Positions 53,797 to 61,512 of a stretch of 64,000 nucleotides of DNA are shown piece by piece. The DNA lies in assembly GCA_017554105.1 (NCBI GenBank), contig JAFZIY010000017.1, positions 62,001 to 126,000 on the forward strand, read 5' to 3'. The stretch is from Prevotella sp. (lineage in GTDB: Bacteria > Bacteroidota > Bacteroidia > Bacteroidales > Bacteroidaceae). Position numbers and translations under genes: made by a program. Positions within the stretch are counted from its first letter, which is position 1. The number at the start of each line of letters is the position of its first letter. The notes beneath the pieces were generated by a model. The model ran no database searches and had not been told where the DNA came from. It saw only the letters and a program-made list of their open reading frames with translations.

Positions 53797-53834
53797 GTAT
53801 TCTTTCTGCGCATAGAAATCTGAACAATAACAAT

Positions 53835-54404
53835 ATGGACATACTGAACAAGCGTATATTGCAGGACGGCAAATGCTTTCCTGGCGGAATACTGAAGGTT
53901 GACAGTTTCATAAACCATCAGATGGATCCCTCACTGATGATGCAGATTGCAGAAGAGTTTGTGAGAATCTTCTCTGGTCATAATATCAATAAGATAATAA
54001 CCATAGAAGCAAGTGGCATTGCGCCCGCCATTTTTGTGGGTTATTTGATGCACCTCCCCGTTGTCTTCGTAAAGAAGAAACAACCCAAGACAATGGAAAA
54101 TATGCTTGTCTCCACTGTGCATTCATTCACAAAGAGTCGTGATTACACAGTATGTATAAGCAATGATTACCTCAAAAGCGATGACCACATTCTCTTTATC
54201 GACGACTTCCTTGCCTATGGCAATGCCTCATTGGGAATAATCGACCTCGCACGTCAAGCAGAAGCGACCATAGAAGGAATGGGATTTATTATTGAAAAAG
54301 CATTCCAGACAGGAGGAGACATCCTTAGAAAAGAAGGCATCTTCTATCGCGCCCTTGCAACCGTGGAAAGCCTTGACAATTGCAAGATAGTGCTTAAAAG
54401 TTAA
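53835..54404 (+). CDS. xpt: Xanthine phosphoribosyltransferase
   Basis: A 189-residue cytoplasmic type I phosphoribosyltransferase that salvages xanthine. Seen are [19 protein letters not shown], the PRPP loop [16 protein letters not shown] and [13 protein letters not shown]; length and the N-terminal [19 protein letters not shown] fit Xpt. No purine riboswitch was found in the 38-bp gap upstream, so it depends on a promoter further up or on read-through. Confidence 0.95.
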   Translation: MDILNKRILQDGKCFPGGILKVDSFINHQMDPSLMMQIAEEFVRIFSGHNINKIITIEASGIAPAIFVGYLMHLPVVFVKKKQPKTMENMLVSTVHSFTKSRDYTVCISNDYLKSDDHILFIDDFLAYGNASLGIIDLARQAEATIEGMGFIIEKAFQTGGDILRKEGIFYRALATVESLDNCKIVLKS

Positions 54405-54422
54405 TTGTATTGTAAAGAAAAA

Positions 54423-54445
54423 GAGTTGGGAGCAATTCCCAACTC
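54423..54445. terminator. Bidirectional terminator after xpt
   Basis: GAGTTGGGA (54423-54431), loop GCAAT, TCCCAACTC (54437-54445), with A and T runs on the two sides; lies between convergent genes. Confidence 0.88.
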
Positions 54446-54450
54446 TAATA

Positions 54451-54924
54451 TTATTCCCATGCCGATGGATATGTGGCTACCACCGACAGCGATTTGTCTT
54501 CTTCGTCACGAATAATTGAAAGGATATACTCAGGCTCGCCATCACCCGTCTCGTCGACGAAATAAACCTTTGCACCAGGAAGTTCGTCATCATCTTCACT
54601 CTCTACAATAGCATTGTTTCCTATTATCTGCTGCTGCAACTCGGCACCTTCTGCTATATCCTCCACTTCAGCACCTAGCATTATGGTTGAAAGCTTGTCA
54701 TCATCATCAAACTGAACGATGAGCAGGTCATATTCGACACCATTGCGCTCCACATCAATAAAGAGAAAAGAATTGGCTTCCTGATCTATCATTATACTAT
54801 CGCAATCCACCGCTACGGCAGACGCTTCTTCCTGAGTCATTCCAAATCTGAATCCTAAAACATCTTGTGCACTAACTGAAACACTCGCCATTATAAAGGC
54901 GAATACAAAAAACAATTTCTTCAT
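54451..54924 (-). CDS. Exported acidic protein of unknown function
   Basis: A 157-residue protein with a signal peptide (ends VSVSAQD). The mature part begins VLGFRFGMTQEEASAVAVDC and continues as acidic beta strands (LLIVQFDDDDKLSTIML, EYILSIIRDEED). The F-G-M-T-x-E-E-A start recalls bacterial proteins that begin with a G-x-S/T-x-x-E(V/A) helix, such as the 174-residue protein at 18532; homology is not proven. Monocistronic. Confidence 0.8.
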   Translation of the reverse strand: MKKLFFVFAFIMASVSVSAQDVLGFRFGMTQEEASAVAVDCDSIMIDQEANSFLFIDVERNGVEYDLLIVQFDDDDKLSTIMLGAEVEDIAEGAELQQQIIGNNAIVESEDDDELPGAKVYFVDETGDGEPEYILSIIRDEEDKSLSVVATYPSAWE

Positions 54925-55045
54925 TCTTTACAACTAATATTAATTTTGCTGCAAATATAATCCAATAGTTCTGAATTGCCAAAATAATAACAAACTATTT
55001 TTCAGTATCGTACAAAATCTTGACACATGTTTCTTCTTCGAGAAA

Positions 55046-55093
55046 AATCAGTCACGCCACAACCGAATATTTACGATTGTGGCGTGACTGATT
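55046..55093. terminator. Strong bidirectional hairpin after the 37-residue peptide gene
   Basis: AATCAGTCACGCCACAA (55046-55062), 14-nt loop, TTGTGGCGTGACTGATT (55077-55093): perfect 17-bp stem followed by T runs on both strands. Confidence 0.92.
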
Positions 55094-55114
55094 TTTTCAG
55101 ATCATGGCTTTACG

Positions 55115-55228
55115 TCATGTGTACCAGATAGTTGAATTTGAAGCCTCATTGTAAACCCGATCCTCGTCATTATAAACATTATCGAGTTCAAAGTCTTCTT
55201 GGTTGTGGCATTTTGGCTTAATGTTCAT
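55115..55228 (-). CDS. Orphan small peptide, 37 residues, with own promoter and terminator
   Basis: A very short gene preceded by AAGGAGATTTGCC, one of the few clear Shine-Dalgarno sequences in the window. The peptide starts MNIKPKCHNQEDFELDN and continues with repeated acidic/aromatic YN(D/E)-type turns (VYNDEDRVYNEA) ending in TIWYT. No signal peptide, one cysteine. A consensus promoter (55328-55359) and a perfect terminator (55046-55093) frame it, so it is an independent transcription unit. A short frame MKNYKEICHEH overlaps its start. Function unknown; an export or modified-peptide role is only a possibility. Confidence 0.72.
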   Translation of the reverse strand: MNIKPKCHNQEDFELDNVYNDEDRVYNEASNSTIWYT

Positions 55229-55327
55229 GGCAAATCTCCTTATAGTTTTTCATATTATTGCCCCACCCGATTAATAGTTTAACAGTCCCAGTCGGGGACA
55301 CTTGACTGGTATGTATTATCCTCGTTG

Positions 55328-55359
55328 CAAATATACAAATAAATAAAATAGACTCCAAA
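55328..55359 (-). promoter_or_regulatory. Consensus promoter of the 37-residue peptide gene
   Basis: On the minus strand TTTG (55359-55356), 20 bp, TATATTTG (55335-55328). The predicted leader of about 95 nt contains CCAGTC/GACTGG-type complementary segments that could fold. Confidence 0.8.
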
Positions 55360-55548
55360 CTTTTATTGATATTTTTAAACTAAAAAACTGTGTTTTGTTT
55401 CAATTTTAAGCATTTTTCGTTTAGAAATCTTGCATTTTAAAACATTTTCATGTCTTCATTCTATTGAATATAGGAATAAAGATCTACCATGACATCTGAT
55501 GATGTCGAAAGGTATGAAATAGGGAAAAAGGATGTTCGTGAAGAAATG

Positions 55549-56247
55549 TTACCAGTCCATTCCCCCATATGGGAAGTCATTGAAACTTCTACCGAATGGG
55601 TATGAAGGAATCCATGCTGGTTCTGACCTACCTTCAAACGACACAGTAACACTAAAATTATGGTTGGGGCTATAGCGAACAGCAGCACCAATGCGGTCAC
55701 CCACATTATTCATATAATAGAGTGGCACTGGCATTTCTTTATTGAGAAGCGATTTCTGTCCATATAAAAAAGCTTCCCAGTGTTCGTTGAAACGATAACC
55801 AAGCACGGCATTTAGCCCTGCATCACGGTAACTGCGATGCCCCCAATTGATGTTGTCAAAATATCCTCCTACAGCAAGTGAAAGTTTGTTCGAAAGAGGT
55901 ACTAGATAAACAGCCGAGATGTTCTGGGAAAAACCAGCACCACCATATCGATTCTTTCCTAAAGAAGAGAATACACTTGCGCCAAGGGAAACATTAAGAC
56001 CTGAATGCAGATTCCACATCCCTGCCCCACTCCAAGGTCCCAATATATAATCATTGCGATAGGTAAGCGAATCCGTCATATTGGTGTAGTCCCGTGTCGC
56101 CATGGGCTGCTCTACTATGGGTGTTTGATAATGGTTAATCGGCATATCATAGCCTTCAGACTTGCTGAAGTCTGTCTCCGTGTTCTCTTGTGCCTGCAAT
56201 CTCAGGCAACTGAGTACTAATACCAATATGAATAACAGTTTCCTCAT
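55549..56247 (-). CDS. Exported outer-membrane-type protein of unknown function
   Basis: A 232-residue protein with a signal peptide (ends RLQAQE). After an unstructured stretch of about 50 residues, the chain has alternating strands (LNVSLGASVFSSLG, QNISAVYLVPL, LSLAVGGYFDNI, LNAVLGYRFNEHWEAFLYG, IGAAVRYSPNHNFSVTVSFEG), consistent with a beta-barrel. The C-terminus YPFGRSFNDFPYGGMDW lacks a terminal phenylalanine. Similar barrels are common in Bacteroidales; no role is known. Confidence 0.8.
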   Translation of the reverse strand: MRKLLFILVLVLSCLRLQAQENTETDFSKSEGYDMPINHYQTPIVEQPMATRDYTNMTDSLTYRNDYILGPWSGAGMWNLHSGLNVSLGASVFSSLGKNRYGGAGFSQNISAVYLVPLSNKLSLAVGGYFDNINWGHRSYRDAGLNAVLGYRFNEHWEAFLYGQKSLLNKEMPVPLYYMNNVGDRIGAAVRYSPNHNFSVTVSFEGRSEPAWIPSYPFGRSFNDFPYGGMDW

Positions 56248-56358
56248 ATCATGGGCAAAGATATTACGAAGTTTCGTAACGCCAAAACTTATTAAGTCTT
56301 TTTCGGTGTTTTTTGTTTGATTAACACTTTATTTCACGGTTATACAGCTTTTTTTAAT

Positions 56359-56366
56359 TATCTTTG
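56359..56366 (+). promoter_or_regulatory. -7 element of the TPR gene
   Basis: TATCTTTG, 30 bp before the chosen ATG at 56396; the open frame from 56375 would leave almost no leader. Confidence 0.6.
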
Positions 56367-56395
56367 TAGCCTAATTGAAACAAACAAAAGCACAG

Positions 56396-57250
56396 ATGAA
56401 CTTTTTCAAAGCACTGTTCGGAAGCAAAACAAAGACTCCCGAAGAAGACAAGAAGGAAACAGAAGCCCACGACTTCGACGTATTAAAATATGACGGCAAG
56501 GAGGCCCTGATGCGGGGAGACGCAGACTATGCCGTGAAATGTCTCACCCATGCACTGAAGATAAAGGACGACCCCGAGACCCGTGACTATCTCAGTCAGG
56601 CACTCATACGCCAAGGCGACCTGCTCATGGCTTACGAGCATTTACAAAAACTCGCAGAAACTGAGCCCGATAACGTGAAGATATACATGCAAATGGCCCA
56701 TGTGGCATATATGATGGAGGACTACAACGCCATGTCGAATGCTTGCGAGAAAGCAATGCTCGTCGATAAAGACATGCCCGAACTGATGTACCTCTATGCA
56801 CAGGCATGTATCGGACTCAACGACTCATCAAATGCTGTTGCGATGCTGACAAAGGCAATAAGCCTGCGCGAAGATTATGGCGATGCTTATCTCTTGCGCG
56901 GAGAGACACTGCTCGCCGATGGTAATCTTGAGGATGCCAGTGAGGATGCAACATGGTTGACAGAGCGGTATGGTAACGTTGAGGAGGTACTGATGTTCAG
57001 TGGTCGTTTGGAAAGGGCGAAGGGTAACGATGAGAAAGCAATGGAGACTTTCAGCCATGTAATTGAGATTAATCCGTTCTCTATCGAAGCATACAGTGAG
57101 CGTGCTGCAATAAAACAGGAACAGGGAGACATTGCCGGGTATGAAGAAGACATGCAGAAGGTGGCTGAAATGACTCCTGAGAGCGACGAAGAAAACATAG
57201 AGGAGAAGACAAAGCAAGCATACAAAAATAACAATCCCTTCGGTATCTAA
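56396..57250 (+). CDS. Tetratricopeptide repeat protein
   Basis: A 284-residue cytoplasmic protein. After a short basic start (FFKALFGSKTKTPEEDKKE), six or so TPR units cover residues 30-255, for example GKEALMRGDADYAVKCLTHAL, LSQALIRQGDLLMAYEHLQKL, MAHVAYMMEDYNAMSNACEKA, YAQACIGLNDSSNAVAML and LRGETLLADGNLEDASED. The C-terminal tail is acidic. It probably acts as a scaffold; nothing specific can be read. The start at 56396 follows a good promoter and excludes the TTG at 56375. Confidence 0.87.
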   Translation: MNFFKALFGSKTKTPEEDKKETEAHDFDVLKYDGKEALMRGDADYAVKCLTHALKIKDDPETRDYLSQALIRQGDLLMAYEHLQKLAETEPDNVKIYMQMAHVAYMMEDYNAMSNACEKAMLVDKDMPELMYLYAQACIGLNDSSNAVAMLTKAISLREDYGDAYLLRGETLLADGNLEDASEDATWLTERYGNVEEVLMFSGRLERAKGNDEKAMETFSHVIEINPFSIEAYSERAAIKQEQGDIAGYEEDMQKVAEMTPESDEENIEEKTKQAYKNNNPFGI

Positions 57251-57389
57251 CCTGACTGTTATCGGAACCTATGCCCTAACGACATTCGTCGACACATATA
57301 TTAAGGTAAAACAAGGTCGTAACCATAGAAAATGTAAGGTAAAAACGAAAAAAAGCAGCAAATTGTTTGCTTGTTTCAAGGAATTGTTA

Positions 57390-57397
57390 TACTTTTG
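57390..57397 (+). promoter_or_regulatory. Promoter of the aromatic amino acid operon
   Basis: TACTTTTG at 57390-57397 with TTTG at 57366-57369 (20 bp apart), 27 bp before the leader peptide ATG. Confidence 0.75.
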
Positions 57398-57423
57398 CAC
57401 CCAAGTTAAACAAAATAGTAGAA

Positions 57424-57501
57424 ATGAATAAGTCATACGCATCTTTTTATTACTTTTATTTTTACTTTGCAGGGAACTGTGAAGCGGGAAGTTGCGTGTA
57501 G
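57424..57501 (+). CDS. Aromatic leader peptide of the pheA operon
   Basis: A 25-residue leader ORF. Codons 8-15 (57445-57468) read FYYFYFYF, eight aromatic codons in a row, with Tyr5 before them. The end of the ORF (codons 19-22) contains the sequence that pairs with the terminator arm downstream. This is the hallmark of ribosome-mediated attenuation by charged tRNA-Phe and tRNA-Tyr. The reading frame, position and the phenylalanine/tyrosine pathway genes downstream support the call. Confidence 0.88.
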   Translation: MNKSYASFYYFYFYFAGNCEAGSCV

Positions 57502-57577
57502 ATTTCAACTTAGGAGAAACAAACGAAAAAAGATATACGTTTAAATCCCGCTTCAAGATGATTGAGGCGGGTTTTTT
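57480..57577 (+). promoter_or_regulatory. Transcription attenuator of the pheA-tyrA operon
   Basis: The terminator arms are CCCGCTTCAA (57547-57556) and TTGAGGCGGG (57562-57571) followed by GTTTTTTGG. The alternative antiterminator pairs TGAAGCGGGA (57480-57489) with TCCCGCTTCA (57546-57555), a perfect 10-bp stem that uses the same left arm. A ribosome stalled at the aromatic codons leaves 57480-57489 free (read-through); one that reaches the stop at 57499 covers it (termination). Confidence 0.87.
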
Positions 57578-57583
57578 GGTAAT

Positions 57584-58414
57584 ATGAAAAGAATTGCGAT
57601 ACAAGGATTGTTGGGCTCATTCCATGACATTGCCGCCCATCAGTATTTCAAGGACGAGCAGATACAACTGATATGCTGCTCCACTTTCGAGCAGGTGTTC
57701 GAGAACATCAAGCGCGACCCCACTGCCATTGGCATGATGGCTATAGAGAACACCATTGCCGGAAGCCTGCTGCATAACTACGAACTGCTACAGCAGTCGG
57801 GAACAACAGTGGTGGGAGAGCATAAACTGCATATCAGCCACTGCATCTGCTGCCTTCCAGATGACAACTGGGCAACAGTAACAGAGGTACACTCCCACCC
57901 CGTTGCACTGATGCAATGCCGCAACTATCTTGCCAACCATCCAGAACTGAAAATGGTGGAAGCAGAGGACACTGCAGGTTCGGCACAGTATATCAAAGAG
58001 CAAAACTGCCGAGGATGGGCTGCAATATGTAGCCGAGATGCAGCCGAGATGCACGGCATGCGCATACTGGAAGACAAGATAGAGGACAACAAACACAACT
58101 TCACACGATTCCTCGTGGTGTGCAATCCGATGAAGGCCGACTTCCTCAGGTCATTGCCCCAGACCACCAAGTCGAGTCTTGTGTTCTCGCTGCCTCACGA
58201 GGAAGGCTCGCTGTCACAAGTGCTCTCGATACTCTCCTTCTACAAGATTAATCTCACGAAGATACAGTCTTTGCCCATAATAGGTCGAGAATGGGAGTAT
58301 AAATTCTATGTCGATGTCACCTACGATGACATCATACGCTACCGCCAGAGTATTGACGCGATAGCGCCATTAACAAGAGAAATGAAGATACTTGGAGAAT
58401 ACGAAGGACATTGA
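57584..58414 (+). CDS. pheA: Prephenate dehydratase
   Basis: A 276-residue cytoplasmic enzyme that forms phenylpyruvate from prephenate. Seen are QGLLGSFHDIAAHQYF, GMMAIENTIAGSLLHNYELL, HCICCLPD region, EDTAGSAQYIKEQN with NFTRFLVV (catalytic TRF motif) and a C-terminal ACT domain (SLVFSLPHEEGSLSQVLSIL ... LTKIQSLPI) for feedback by phenylalanine. No chorismate mutase domain; that activity is in the DAHP synthase fusion two genes downstream. Under control of the attenuator. Confidence 0.95.
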   Translation: MKRIAIQGLLGSFHDIAAHQYFKDEQIQLICCSTFEQVFENIKRDPTAIGMMAIENTIAGSLLHNYELLQQSGTTVVGEHKLHISHCICCLPDDNWATVTEVHSHPVALMQCRNYLANHPELKMVEAEDTAGSAQYIKEQNCRGWAAICSRDAAEMHGMRILEDKIEDNKHNFTRFLVVCNPMKADFLRSLPQTTKSSLVFSLPHEEGSLSQVLSILSFYKINLTKIQSLPIIGREWEYKFYVDVTYDDIIRYRQSIDAIAPLTREMKILGEYEGH

Positions 58415-58452
58415 AAAGTGAGAATTGATAATTGAAAATTGAAATTTGAAAA
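58412..58452 (+). repeat. GAAAATTGAAAATTTG tract at the pheA stop
   Basis: Begins with the pheA TGA and fills the gap to the next start: AGAATTGATAATTGAAAATT and further copies. Another flavour of stop-codon tract. Confidence 0.65.
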
Positions 58453-58454
58453 CT

Positions 58455-59624
58455 ATGATAGAGCCAGCTGAGCGATTGAAGCTCGTAAGTGAATACTATT
58501 TCAGTAGGAAATTGAAGGAGGTGGCACAGATGAATGCCGAAGGGAAGGACATTATCAGCCTCGCGATAGGTAGTCCCGACATGCCGCCATCTCAGAAAAC
58601 AATAGACAAGTTGTGCGAAGTGGCACAGCAACCAGGCGCACACGGCTATCAGCCAACGATGGGAACACCCGAGTTACGGCAGGCTATGGCACGCTTCTAC
58701 AAGCGTTTCTATGACGTAGAACTTGACCCCGCGACAGAGATACAGCCACTTATAGGTTCAAAAGAGGGTATCTTGCACACCACACTCGCATTCGTAAATC
58801 CTGGTGAGGAAGTGCTGGTTCCTAACCCTGGCTACCCCACATACACCTCACTGAGCAAGATTCTCGGTGCCAAAGTAGTGAACTATGACCTCAGGGAAGA
58901 CCGCCAGTGGCAACCCGACTTCGAACAACTGGAGGCAATGGACCTGTCGAAAGTGAAACTGATGTGGACGAACTACCCCAACATGCCCACAGGAGGGCCA
59001 GCACTGATGGAGACCTACGAACGGTTGGTTGACTTCGCCCGTCGTCACGGCATTGTGGTGATTAACGACAACCCCTACTCCTTCATCATCAACGAGCACC
59101 CCATTTCACTGTTGCAAGTGGAGGGAGCCAAGGATTGTTGCATTGAGTTCAACTCGATGTCGAAGAGCCACAACATGCCAGGATGGCGTGTCGGACTGTG
59201 CGCATCGAATGCACAGTTCATCTCATGGATACTGAAGATAAAGAGCAACATCGACAGCGGAACATTCCGCGGAATACAACTTGCGGCGGCAGAAGCCTAC
59301 GACAACAGTGACGAATGGCACCACGAGGCTAACATCGACACCTATATGCGCCGTCGGAAGATTGCCGAGGAGATAATGACCGTATTGGGATGCCAGTACG
59401 ACCCACAGCAGGTGGGTATGTTCCTTTGGGGAAAAATTCCTGAGAAATATGCCGATGTAGAAGACCTAACCGAGCAAGTGCTCCATGAGGCTCGCGTCTT
59501 CATCACACCAGGTTTCATCTTCGGAACCAACGGCAAGCGCTACATACGCATCTCGCTATGTGCCAAGGACGACAAGATGAATGAGGCATTGCAGAGAATA
59601 AAAACAGTTTTCGGAAACAATTAA
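58455..59624 (+). CDS. PLP-dependent aminotransferase (class I), aromatic pathway
   Basis: A 389-residue cytoplasmic aminotransferase. The frame is open from a TTG at 58446 but ATG 58455 starts the family-like IEPAERLKLVSEYYFSRKL. Seen are IGSPDMPPS, GTPELRQAMARFY, NYPNMPTGGP, the cofactor lysine in NSMSKSHNMPGWRVG and the carboxylate-binding Arg in KRYIRISLC. In this operon it most likely transaminates phenylpyruvate or hydroxyphenylpyruvate (or prephenate); a diaminopimelate or aspartate role cannot be excluded from sequence alone. Confidence 0.9.
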   Translation: MIEPAERLKLVSEYYFSRKLKEVAQMNAEGKDIISLAIGSPDMPPSQKTIDKLCEVAQQPGAHGYQPTMGTPELRQAMARFYKRFYDVELDPATEIQPLIGSKEGILHTTLAFVNPGEEVLVPNPGYPTYTSLSKILGAKVVNYDLREDRQWQPDFEQLEAMDLSKVKLMWTNYPNMPTGGPALMETYERLVDFARRHGIVVINDNPYSFIINEHPISLLQVEGAKDCCIEFNSMSKSHNMPGWRVGLCASNAQFISWILKIKSNIDSGTFRGIQLAAAEAYDNSDEWHHEANIDTYMRRRKIAEEIMTVLGCQYDPQQVGMFLWGKIPEKYADVEDLTEQVLHEARVFITPGFIFGTNGKRYIRISLCAKDDKMNEALQRIKTVFGNN

Positions 59625-59639
59625 AAAGAATATAAGACT

Positions 59640-60704
59640 ATGGAACTTGAATTAGAAAGACTCCAATTGCCAAGTGACCAGAAACGACCTTTCGTTATCG
59701 CAGGTCCTTGCAGCGCAGAGACAGAAGAGCAAGTGATGAAAACCGCCAAGCAACTGGCACAGAAAGGTTGCCACATGTTCCGTGCGGGAGTGTGGAAACC
59801 ACGCACTAAGCCAGGAGGCTTCGAGGGACACGGAGAACCCGCCCTTGCCTGGCTGAAACAGGTAAAGGAAGACACGGGCATGCTGGTTGCCACCGAAGTG
59901 GCAACGCCAGAGCACGTGGAACTCGCCATGAAGTATGGAATCGACATCATGTGGGTGGGTGCCCGCACCAGTGCCAACCCCTTTGCGATGCAGGCATTAG
60001 CCGATTCGATGAGAGGAGTTGACGTTCCTGTGTTTGTGAAAAACCCTGTCAATCCCGACCTTGAACTCTGGATTGGCGCATTGGAACGTCTCAACGGAGC
60101 AGGTATTAAGAAATTGGGTGCCATACACCGTGGATTCTCAAGTTACGACAAGACCATCTACCGTAATCTCCCTATGTGGCAAATACCGATAGAACTGCGC
60201 CGCCGCATACCTGACCTTGCCATCATCTGCGACCCATCGCACATCGGAGGACGGCGCGACCTCATTGCACCTTTGTGCCAGCAGGCGATGGATTTGGGCG
60301 CTGACGGACTGATTGTAGAGAGCCACTGCGACCCTGACAAGGCATGGAGCGACGCTAAGCAGCAGGTGACTCCCGATGTTCTCGACTATATTCTCTCACT
60401 TCTCGTGATACGTGACGACACCGTTACGACAGAGGGAATCAGTCAGTTGCGCAAGCAGATAGACGAACTCGACAACCAGGTGATGGATGTTCTTGCTAAA
60501 CGGATGCGTGTTTGCCGCGAGATAGGACAGTATAAGAAAGAACATAACATGACCGTGCTGCAGGCACAACGCTACAACGAGATTCTTGACAAGCGCGGAG
60601 CACAAGGTTCCCTCTGCGGTATGGACTCCGAGTTCATCAAGAAAATCTACGAGGCAATACACGAAGAGAGTGTGCGACAGCAGATAGAGATAATAAATAA
60701 GTAA
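59640..60704 (+). CDS. DAHP synthase / chorismate mutase fusion
   Basis: A 354-residue bifunctional enzyme. Residues 1-260 form a type I-beta DAHP synthase (VIAGPCSAETEEQVMKTA, RAGVWKPRTKPGGFEGHGE, CDPSHIGGRRDLIAPLCQQA, DGLIVESHCDPDKAWSDAKQ); residues about 268-354 form an AroQ chorismate mutase (ISQLRKQIDELDNQVMDVLAKRM-type helix, split, then VCREIGQYKKEHNMTVLQ). It commits carbon to the shikimate pathway and converts chorismate to prephenate, so regulation of one by the other is likely. 15 bp after the aminotransferase. Confidence 0.95.
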   Translation: MELELERLQLPSDQKRPFVIAGPCSAETEEQVMKTAKQLAQKGCHMFRAGVWKPRTKPGGFEGHGEPALAWLKQVKEDTGMLVATEVATPEHVELAMKYGIDIMWVGARTSANPFAMQALADSMRGVDVPVFVKNPVNPDLELWIGALERLNGAGIKKLGAIHRGFSSYDKTIYRNLPMWQIPIELRRRIPDLAIICDPSHIGGRRDLIAPLCQQAMDLGADGLIVESHCDPDKAWSDAKQQVTPDVLDYILSLLVIRDDTVTTEGISQLRKQIDELDNQVMDVLAKRMRVCREIGQYKKEHNMTVLQAQRYNEILDKRGAQGSLCGMDSEFIKKIYEAIHEESVRQQIEIINK

Positions 60705-60717
60705 AAGAAACCTAATA

Positions 60718-61512
60718 ATGAGAATATTAGTTTTAGGAGCAGGAAAGATGGGAAGTTTCTTCCTCGACCTGCTCAGTTTCGAGCATGAGACGGCCGTCTT
60801 CGAGAAAGACCCCAAGCGACTGCGTTTCACATACAACACACTTAGGTTCACCGAACTGGAGGAAATACGCGAGTTCAAGCCAGAACTCGTCATCAATGCG
60901 GTGACAGTGAAATACACCATACCTGCATTTAAGGAAGTCATCCCATATCTGCCGAAAGACTGTATCATCAGCGACATCTCGTCAGTGAAGACAGGGCTCA
61001 AGGAGTTCTACGAGACAACGGGCATGCACTATGCGTCCTCTCACCCAATGTTCGGTCCGACATTCGCCAACCTCAACCAACTATCTGAGGAGAACGCTAT
61101 CATCATCAACGAGGGAGATTTCATAGGACGACTCTTCTTTAAGGACCTATACACCAAGTTGGGACTTAACATCTATGAGTACTCTTTCGAGGAACACGAC
61201 CGCACGGTGGCATATTCACTATCTATACCGTTTGTTAGCACCTTCGTCTTTGCTGCCGTAATGCAACATCAGGATGCGCCTGGAACAACATTCAAACGTC
61301 ACATGAGGATTGCGAAGGGAGTGCTCAACGAGGATGATTTCCTTCTTCAAGAAGTTCTCTTTAACCCTTATACCAGCGAGAATGTCGCCAAAATACGTAC
61401 CGAACTCAAGGAGTTGCTTGAGATAATAGACAACAAGGACGGTGAGGGAATGAAGAACTATCTCCGTAAAATACGCAATAACGTGAAGCGAGATATCGAA
61501 ATAAAGAAATGA
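60718..61512 (+). CDS. tyrA: Prephenate dehydrogenase
   Basis: A 264-residue NAD-dependent enzyme that makes 4-hydroxyphenylpyruvate. The Rossmann motif ILVLGAGKMGSFFLDLL opens the protein; ISDISSVKTGLKEFYETTG and SSHPMFGPTFANL hold the substrate-binding His; the helical dimer domain follows (EEHDRTVAYSLSIPFVSTFV). It is shorter than the classical enzyme and lacks an ACT domain. Overlaps the next gene by ATGA. Confidence 0.93.
   Translation: MRILVLGAGKMGSFFLDLLSFEHETAVFEKDPKRLRFTYNTLRFTELEEIREFKPELVINAVTVKYTIPAFKEVIPYLPKDCIISDISSVKTGLKEFYETTGMHYASSHPMFGPTFANLNQLSEENAIIINEGDFIGRLFFKDLYTKLGLNIYEYSFEEHDRTVAYSLSIPFVSTFVFAAVMQHQDAPGTTFKRHMRIAKGVLNEDDFLLQEVLFNPYTSENVAKIRTELKELLEIIDNKDGEGMKNYLRKIRNNVKRDIEIKK

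Noticed and set aside
53797-53834. Purine riboswitch upstream of xpt
   Set aside because: The gap is only 38 bp, too short for the aptamer.
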